Below are positions 6,415-14,103 of a stretch of 14,103 nt of DNA, piece after piece. Position numbers and translations under genes: made by a program. The stretch comes from DATGFB01 sp032160545. GTDB taxonomy: Bacteria > Actinomycetota > Actinomycetes > Mycobacteriales > Jatrophihabitantaceae. Each line of letters starts with the position of its first letter. Position 1 is the stretch's first letter. The notes beneath the pieces were generated by a model, which did not search any database, was not told the origin of the DNA, and saw only the letters and a program-made list of their open reading frames with translations. The stretch spans positions 1 through 14,103 of the forward strand of contig JAVHVN010000149.1 of assembly GCA_032160545.1 (NCBI GenBank), read 5' to 3'.

Positions 6415-6452
6415 CTCCTTTAAAGGCCCGTCCCGTGAGGCGGACAAGGAGG
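6415..6452 (+). promoter_or_regulatory. PyrR-binding leader hairpin covering the pyrR Shine-Dalgarno
   Basis: CTCCTT at 6415-6420 can pair perfectly with AAGGAG at 6446-6451, part of the AAGGAGG ribosome site of pyrR. Inside this lower stem lie a purine-rich segment TAAAGG (6421-6426), an upper stem (6428-6430 with 6441-6443, extended by U6431-G6440 and C6432-G6439), and the loop UCCCGUGAGG at 6431-6440. The loop fits the known PyrR-binding consensus (UCCNGNGAGGY core), and the flanking A-U pair of that consensus is here a C-G pair (6429-6442), which keeps the pairing. By analogy with mycobacterial pyr leaders, PyrR with bound UMP should stabilise the hairpin and block translation initiation. 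No Bacillus-style terminator/antiterminator follows. Confidence 0.8.
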
Positions 6453-6456
6453 CAGC

Positions 6457-7086
6457 ATGACCGGTTCTGCCCGCGTGCCCGCCCCGCATCCTGGGGTGTC
6501 CGGCCCGACCGCCGTCGGCGGCGTCGCCCCCGTACTCGGACCCGCTGAGGTCGGCCGCATCGTCGACCGGATGGCGCACCAGGTCATCGAAACGATCGCC
6601 AAGCTCGACTTCGACGCAGCTCTGCTCGGCATCCCCACGCGCGGCGTCCCGCTCGCCCGCCGGCTCGCCGAACGCATCGAGGTCTTCTCGGGCGTCCCGA
6701 TCGCGGTGGGCTCCCTCGACATCACGCTCTTCCGCGACGACCTGCGCCTGCGCGGAGTACGCCCGCTGAACGACACCGTCGAGCCCGAAGGGGGCGTGGA
6801 CGGCCGCACGGTGATCCTCGTCGACGACGTGCTGTTCTCGGGGCGCTCGGTCCGCGCCGCGCTCGACGCCCTCACCGAACTGGGCCGGCCGCGAGCGGTG
6901 CAGCTCGCGGTGCTGGTCGACCGCGGCCACCGGCAGCTGCCCATCCGCGCCGACTACGTCGGCAAGAACCTCCCGACGAATGCGGCGCAGAGCGTGCGCG
7001 TGCACCTCGCCGAGATCGACGGCAGCGACGGGGTCATCGTCACCGATCCGGCCGCCGACTCCGTCCCGGCCCATGGTGAGGCGTGA
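6457..7086 (+). CDS. pyrR: Pyrimidine operon regulator PyrR / uracil phosphoribosyltransferase homologue
   Basis: PyrR binds uridine nucleotides and pyr mRNA to repress the operon, and often has uracil phosphoribosyltransferase activity. The 209-residue protein has a type I PRTase fold: the PRPP loop VILVDDVLFSGRS at 119-131, GIPTRGVPLARRLA at 58-71, GSLDITLFRDDL at 85-96 and the late VGKNLPT motif at 168-174. The first 25 residues are a non-conserved, Pro/Gly/Ala-rich extension, giving a length above the roughly 180-190 usual for the family. The ATG at 6457 follows a full AAGGAGG at 6446-6452, 4 bases away, and that site is buried in the PyrR-type hairpin, so autoregulation is expected. The stop shares one base with the pyrB ATG. 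Confidence 0.95.
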   Translation: MTGSARVPAPHPGVSGPTAVGGVAPVLGPAEVGRIVDRMAHQVIETIAKLDFDAALLGIPTRGVPLARRLAERIEVFSGVPIAVGSLDITLFRDDLRLRGVRPLNDTVEPEGGVDGRTVILVDDVLFSGRSVRAALDALTELGRPRAVQLAVLVDRGHRQLPIRADYVGKNLPTNAAQSVRVHLAEIDGSDGVIVTDPAADSVPAHGEA

Positions 7087-8045
7087 TGCGCAACCTGCTC
7101 TCGGCAGCCGACCTCGACCGGGACGAGGCCACCGCCATCCTCGACACCGCCGAGCGCATGCACGCCATCCAGACGCGACAGACCAAGAAGCTGCCGCCGC
7201 TGCGGGGCCGGACGGTCGTCAACCTGTTCTTCGAGGACTCCACCCGCACGCGCTCGTCCTTCGAGATCGCCGGCAAGTGGCTGTCGGCCGACGTCATCAA
7301 CGTCAGCGCCAAGGGATCGAGCCTCAGCAAGGGCGAGAGCCTGCGCGACACCGTGCTCACGGTCGCCGCGATGGGGGTCGACGCCCTGGTCGTGAGGCAC
7401 AACGCCTCCGGCGCGGTGCAGCGCATCTCCGAGTGGGTCGAGTGCCCCGTGGTCAACGCCGGTGACGGCACGCACGAGCACCCCACTCAGGCGCTGCTCG
7501 ATGCGTACACGCTGCGCCGGCGGCTCGGGCCGCTCGACGAACGGCACGTGGTGATCGTCGGCGACATCACGCACAGCAGGGTGGCTCGGTCGAACGTGCT
7601 GTTGCTGACGACCCTCGGCGCCAGGGTCACGCTCGTCGCGCCGCCGACGCTGATGCCCCCGGCGGTGGGCGCGTGGGCCTGCACGACGAGCTGGGAGCTC
7701 GACCCCGTCCTGTCGGGCAAGGCGCACGGCGACGTGGACGCGGTGATGATGCTGCGCGTGCAGCGCGAGCGGATGACCGGTGGCTATTTCCCGACCGCGC
7801 GCGAGTACGCCGTCGGCTACGGGCTGAGCCCGGCGCGTGTGGAGATGCTCGGTGACGACGTACCGGTGCTGCACCCCGGCCCGATGAACCGGGGGCTGGA
7901 GATCTCGTCGGCCGCCGCCGACGGCCTGCGTTCGGCGGTGCTCGAGCAGGTGCAGGCGGGCGTCGCGGTACGGATGGCAGTGCTCTACCGGCTGCTCGCC
8001 GGGGCGGGAGAGCCCGCGACCGGCCTGGAGGAGTCCCCGTCATGA
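7086..8045 (+). CDS. pyrB: Aspartate carbamoyltransferase catalytic subunit (PyrB)
   Basis: PyrB condenses carbamoyl phosphate with L-aspartate to N-carbamoyl-L-aspartate, the first committed pyrimidine step. The 319-residue length fits. The carbamoyl-phosphate site is visible as STRTR at 52-56, SSLSKGES at 78-85, RHNASGA at 104-110 and HPTQ at 132-135; the aspartate site includes the 223-228 region around LRVQRE, and HPGPMNRG lies at 263-270. I prefer the ATG at 7086 (TGATG overlap with pyrR, GGTGAGG at 7075-7081); the GTG at 7083 is an alternative that adds one residue. No pyrI regulatory subunit gene is present, as expected for actinobacteria, so control falls on PyrR. It overlaps pyrC by 4 bases. 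Confidence 0.97.
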   Translation: MRNLLSAADLDRDEATAILDTAERMHAIQTRQTKKLPPLRGRTVVNLFFEDSTRTRSSFEIAGKWLSADVINVSAKGSSLSKGESLRDTVLTVAAMGVDALVVRHNASGAVQRISEWVECPVVNAGDGTHEHPTQALLDAYTLRRRLGPLDERHVVIVGDITHSRVARSNVLLLTTLGARVTLVAPPTLMPPAVGAWACTTSWELDPVLSGKAHGDVDAVMMLRVQRERMTGGYFPTAREYAVGYGLSPARVEMLGDDVPVLHPGPMNRGLEISSAAADGLRSAVLEQVQAGVAVRMAVLYRLLAGAGEPATGLEESPS

Positions 8046-9355
8046 CAGTGTTGTTGAAGGGTGTCGCGCCGCTCGGCGGCCGGCCCGTGGATGTCCTGAT
8101 CGACGGCACGACGATCAGCGAGATCGCACCGTCGATCACGGCACCGGCGACTCTCGTCGTCGATGGCGGCGGGCTGGTGCTGCTGCCCGGCCTGGTCGAC
8201 CTGCACACGCATCTGCGCGAACCGGGCCGCGAGGACACCGAGACGATCGCGACGGGTTCCGCTGCCGCGGCGCTCGGCGGTTACACGGCTGTGCACGCAA
8301 TGGCGAACACCGACCCGGTGGCCGACACCGCCGAGATCGTCAAGCAGGTCGCCGCGCTCGGCCGCGCCGCGGGACTGGTCGACGTGCGCCCGGTCGGCGC
8401 CGTCTCGAAGGGCCTCGAGGGCGGCGAGCTCGCCGAGATCGGGCTCATGGCGCGATCCAGGGCCGGTGTGCGGGTGTTCAGCGACGACGGCCGGTGCGTT
8501 CACGACGCCCGGCTGATGCGCCGTGCCCTCGAATACGTGAAGCCGTTCGACGCGGTGATCGCCCAGCACGCCCAGGACCCCCGGCTCGCCGACGCGGCCA
8601 GCTGTGCGCACGAGGGTGAGCTGTCGGGGCGGCTGGGCCTGCCCGGCTGGCCCGGCGTGGCCGAGGAGAGCGTCATCGCGCGCGACGTCATGCTGGCCCG
8701 GCACACCGGGTCGCGCCTGCACGTGTGCCACGTCTCGACCGGGGGCAGCGTCGAGGTCCTGCGGTGGGCGAAGGAGCGCGGCGTCGACGTCACCGCCGAG
8801 GTCACCCCCCACCACCTGTTGCTCACGTGCGACCTGCTCAGCGGTTACGACCCGCTGTTCAAGGTCAACCCGCCGCTGCGTCCGGCCGAGGACGTCGAGG
8901 CGCTTCGGGCCGCGCTCGCCGACGGCACGATCGACGCGGTGGCCACAGACCACGCTCCGCACGCCGCGCACGACAAGGACCACGCCTTCGGCGACGCCGC
9001 GTTCGGGATGCTCGGCCTCGAAACCGCGCTCGGCGTCGTCACCGAGGCGATGATCGGCACCGGCCTGCTCGACTGGGCCGGCCTTGCCGACCGGATGAGC
9101 GTGCGGCCCGCCGCGATCGGACGCGTCGCCGGGCACGGCCAGTCGATCACGGTCGGCACACCGGCCAACCTCACCCTGGTCGACCCGACGGGGGAGTGGG
9201 TGGTCGACCCTGCCACCCTCGCCTCGCTGTCGAGCAACACGCCCTTCGCCGGGCGCCGGCTGCCCGCTCGGGTGGTCGCGACCTTCCTGCGCGGGCGCGC
9301 GACCGTCCTCGACGGCTCCCTCGCCGCGGCAGCGGCTGAGCGGGTCGCCGTATGA
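8042..9355 (+). CDS. pyrC: Dihydroorotase (PyrC), class I type
   Basis: PyrC reversibly cyclises N-carbamoyl-L-aspartate to L-dihydroorotate. The 437-residue protein is an amidohydrolase-superfamily TIM barrel of the class I (Gram-positive/Aquifex-like) group. The metal-binding HxH is His55 and His57 in LVDLHTHLREPG, followed by the substrate-binding Asn in MANTDP (89), Asp148/Asp149 in FSDDG (the bridging Asp that replaces the carbamylated lysine of class II enzymes), His176 in QHAQD, His230 in CHVSTGGS, VNPPLR at 275-280, and catalytic Asp303 in ATDHAPH. All predicted ligands are intact, so it should be active alone. The ATG overlaps the pyrB stop, and its own stop overlaps the next gene, each by 4 bases. 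Confidence 0.97.
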   Translation: MTVLLKGVAPLGGRPVDVLIDGTTISEIAPSITAPATLVVDGGGLVLLPGLVDLHTHLREPGREDTETIATGSAAAALGGYTAVHAMANTDPVADTAEIVKQVAALGRAAGLVDVRPVGAVSKGLEGGELAEIGLMARSRAGVRVFSDDGRCVHDARLMRRALEYVKPFDAVIAQHAQDPRLADAASCAHEGELSGRLGLPGWPGVAEESVIARDVMLARHTGSRLHVCHVSTGGSVEVLRWAKERGVDVTAEVTPHHLLLTCDLLSGYDPLFKVNPPLRPAEDVEALRAALADGTIDAVATDHAPHAAHDKDHAFGDAAFGMLGLETALGVVTEAMIGTGLLDWAGLADRMSVRPAAIGRVAGHGQSITVGTPANLTLVDPTGEWVVDPATLASLSSNTPFAGRRLPARVVATFLRGRATVLDGSLAAAAAERVAV

Positions 9356-9861
9356 CCCGGCTGCTGCTCGTCCTGCTCTGCCTCGCACTCCTCGCACTCG
9401 CGCTGCTCGGCATGAGATGGGGCTGGCGCAACCGGTTGCGCAGCCAGTCCTCGCTGCCCGCCGTGCCACCGGTGCCCGCCGCTCTGGGTGCGCCTCTCGC
9501 CGGGCCGGCCATCGGGCTCTACGTGGGGACGACGTTCGCCACGAGCTGGCAGGACCGCGTCGTGCACGGCGGCCTCGGCCTCCGGTCCGACGCGACGGCG
9601 ACCCTGCACCCCGAAGGCGTGCTGATCGACCGGGTCGGCGCCGAGCCGGTATTCGTGCCTGTCGCGTCGATCACCGGCGCACGCCTGGCGCCCGGGCTCG
9701 CAGGCAAGGTGGTGGGTGACGGCGGGCTGCTGGTGCTGCGGTGGCGGCTCGGTGGCGCTGAGCTCGACACCGGGCTGCGTGCCGACGACCGCACCGTCTA
9801 CCCCCGGTGGGTCCGGGCCATCGACGCGCTGATCGACGAGACAGTACGGAGCGAATCGTGA
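9352..9861 (+). CDS. Conserved membrane-anchored protein of the pyr operon (Rv1382-like, PH-like)
   Basis: The 169-residue protein has one strongly hydrophobic Leu-rich segment at residues 3-20, then a basic RWGWRNRLR stretch at 22-30, a Pro/Ala linker to about 50, and a soluble domain at 51-169 that alternates short hydrophobic stretches with charged turns, consistent with a beta-rich PH-like fold. The basic residues after the helix suggest that the soluble domain faces the cytoplasm (positive-inside inference). Position between pyrC and carA and size match M. tuberculosis Rv1382 and the Streptomyces gene in the same place, sometimes labelled a transporter without evidence. No catalytic motif is visible. 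Overlaps of 4 bases on both sides (ATGA with pyrC, GTGA with carA) show obligate co-translation with the operon. The function is unknown. Confidence 0.85.
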   Translation: MTRLLLVLLCLALLALALLGMRWGWRNRLRSQSSLPAVPPVPAALGAPLAGPAIGLYVGTTFATSWQDRVVHGGLGLRSDATATLHPEGVLIDRVGAEPVFVPVASITGARLAPGLAGKVVGDGGLLVLRWRLGGAELDTGLRADDRTVYPRWVRAIDALIDETVRSES

Positions 9862-10963
9862 GCAAGGCGATCCTGGTGCTCGAGGACGGGCGCACCTTCA
9901 CCGGCGAGTCGTACGGCGCGCCGGGCGAGACGTTCGGCGAGGCGGTGTTCGCCACCGGTATGACCGGCTACCAGGAGACGATCACCGACCCCTCGTACCA
10001 CCGCCAGGTGGTCGTGCAGACCGCACCTCACATCGGCAACACCGGCGTCAATGACGAGGACGCCGAGTCGAGGCAGATCTGGGTCGCGGGGTACGTCGTG
10101 CGCGACCCCGCGCGCCGGGCGTCCAACTGGCGCGCGGTCCGCAGTCTCGACGACGAGCTCGTCGCGCAGGGCGTCGTCGGCATCAGCGGAATCGACACCC
10201 GAGCCCTCACGCGGCACCTGCGCGAGCGGGGTGCGATGAGGTGCGGCATCTCGAGCAGCGACCTCGACGCAGCCGCGCTGCGCGAGCGGGTGCTCGCGTC
10301 GCCGCTGATGATCGGCGCGGATCTCTCCGCCGAGGTGAGCACCACTGAGCCGTACACCGTCGACGCGATCGGCGAGCACCGGTTCAGCGTCGCGGCCGTG
10401 GATTTCGGGATCAAGACGATGACGCCCCACCGCATGGCCGAACGCGGCATCACCTCGCACGTCCTGCCCTCGACGGCGAGCGCCGACGAGGTGCAGGCCT
10501 CGGGTGCCGACGCGGTCTTCCTCGCGAACGGCCCGGGCGATCCGGCCACCGCCGACCACGCGGTCGCGACGGTGCAGGAGCTGCTGCGCCGGGGCCTCCC
10601 GATCTTCGGCATCTGCTTCGGCAACCAGATTCTCGGCCGCGCGTTCGGGTTCGGCACCTACAAGCTCGGCTACGGGCACCGCGGCATCAACCAGCCGGTG
10701 CAGGACCGCGCCACGGGCCGGGTCGAGATCACCGCCCACAACCATGGCTTCGCGGTCGATGCTCCGCTCGACCGGGTCTCCGACACCGAGTTCGGCGTCG
10801 TCGAAGTGAGCCATGTTTGCCTCAACGACAACGTCGTCGAAGGGCTGCGGGCGAAGGACGCCCGGGCGTTCAGCGTGCAATACCACCCCGAGGCGGCGGC
10901 CGGGCCCCACGACGCCGCGTACCTGTTCGACCGGTTCCGCGACCTTCTGGAGGGCAGTGCCTG

Positions 10964-10964
<1 letters not shown>
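9858..10964 (+). CDS. carA: Carbamoyl-phosphate synthase small (glutaminase) subunit CarA
   Basis: CarA hydrolyses glutamine and passes ammonia to CarB for carbamoyl phosphate synthesis, feeding both pyrimidines and arginine. The 368-residue protein has the N-terminal CPSase_sm domain (LVLEDGRTFTGESYG, FATGMTGYQETITDPSY at 31-47, GISGIDTRALTRHLR at 108-122) and a C-terminal class I glutamine amidotransferase domain with Cys253 in FGICFGNQ, His343 and Glu345 in QYHPEA completing the triad. FGNQ rather than LGHQ is usual in actinobacteria. The GTG at 9858 overlaps the preceding stop (GTGA); an upstream GTG start at 9807 would add 17 non-conserved residues and overlap the previous gene further. 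The stop shares one base with the carB ATG. Confidence 0.97.

Positions 10965-14103
<3,139 letters not shown>

Noticed and set aside
4853..6415. 520-codon minus-strand frame across the permease end, efp and nusB
   Set aside because: It runs opposite three well-supported genes and an intergenic gap, with no motif or plausible ribosome site seen.
7985..9469. 494-codon minus-strand frame opposite pyrC
   Set aside because: Antisense shadow of pyrC with no recognisable motif; composition is typical of reversed GC-rich coding sequence.

Overview
The window is a stretch of very GC-rich chromosome from an actinomycete (phylum Actinomycetota). The gene order aroC-aroK-aroB-aroQ ... efp-nusB-pyrR-pyrB-pyrC-(small membrane protein)-carA-carB, the frequent GTG starts and the protein sequences all match what is known from Mycobacterium and Streptomyces relatives. 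CarB and AroQ read closer to the mycobacterial versions, but the sequence does not fix a genus. All genes are on the + strand. No mobile element, CRISPR array, RNA gene or sign of recent transfer is visible.

Layout: positions 1-215 are an upstream region with no assignable gene. Positions 216-3515 hold four shikimate-pathway genes (chorismate synthase, shikimate kinase, 3-dehydroquinate synthase, type II 3-dehydroquinase), each overlapping the next by 4 bases, so they are almost certainly one translationally coupled unit. Positions 3559-5123 hold a small SAM-dependent methyltransferase and a TSUP/TauE-SafE-type membrane permease. They occupy the place where a pepQ-type peptidase commonly lies in relatives and are the most accessory part of the window. 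Positions 5282-6355 hold efp and nusB (translation and transcription elongation factors), preceded by a 158-base gap with a candidate promoter and two DNA dyads. Positions 6394-14103 hold the pyrimidine operon: promoter, short leader, pyrR, pyrB, pyrC, a conserved membrane-anchored protein of unknown role, carA and carB. CarB is cut by the window edge.

How it works together: CarA/CarB make carbamoyl phosphate from glutamine, bicarbonate and ATP; PyrB joins it to aspartate; PyrC closes the ring to dihydroorotate. PyrR most likely senses UMP/UTP and represses its own operon. The leader carries a near-consensus PyrR-binding loop on a hairpin whose lower stem pairs with the pyrR Shine-Dalgarno sequence, so repression is predicted to act on translation. 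The aro genes supply chorismate.

This is mostly an ordinary biosynthetic region and I see no clear new multi-gene system. The points most worth a second look are the PyrR leader hairpin, the methyltransferase/permease pair in the pepQ position, the altered EF-P tip loop (PGKGG), and the uncharacterised membrane protein embedded in the pyr operon.
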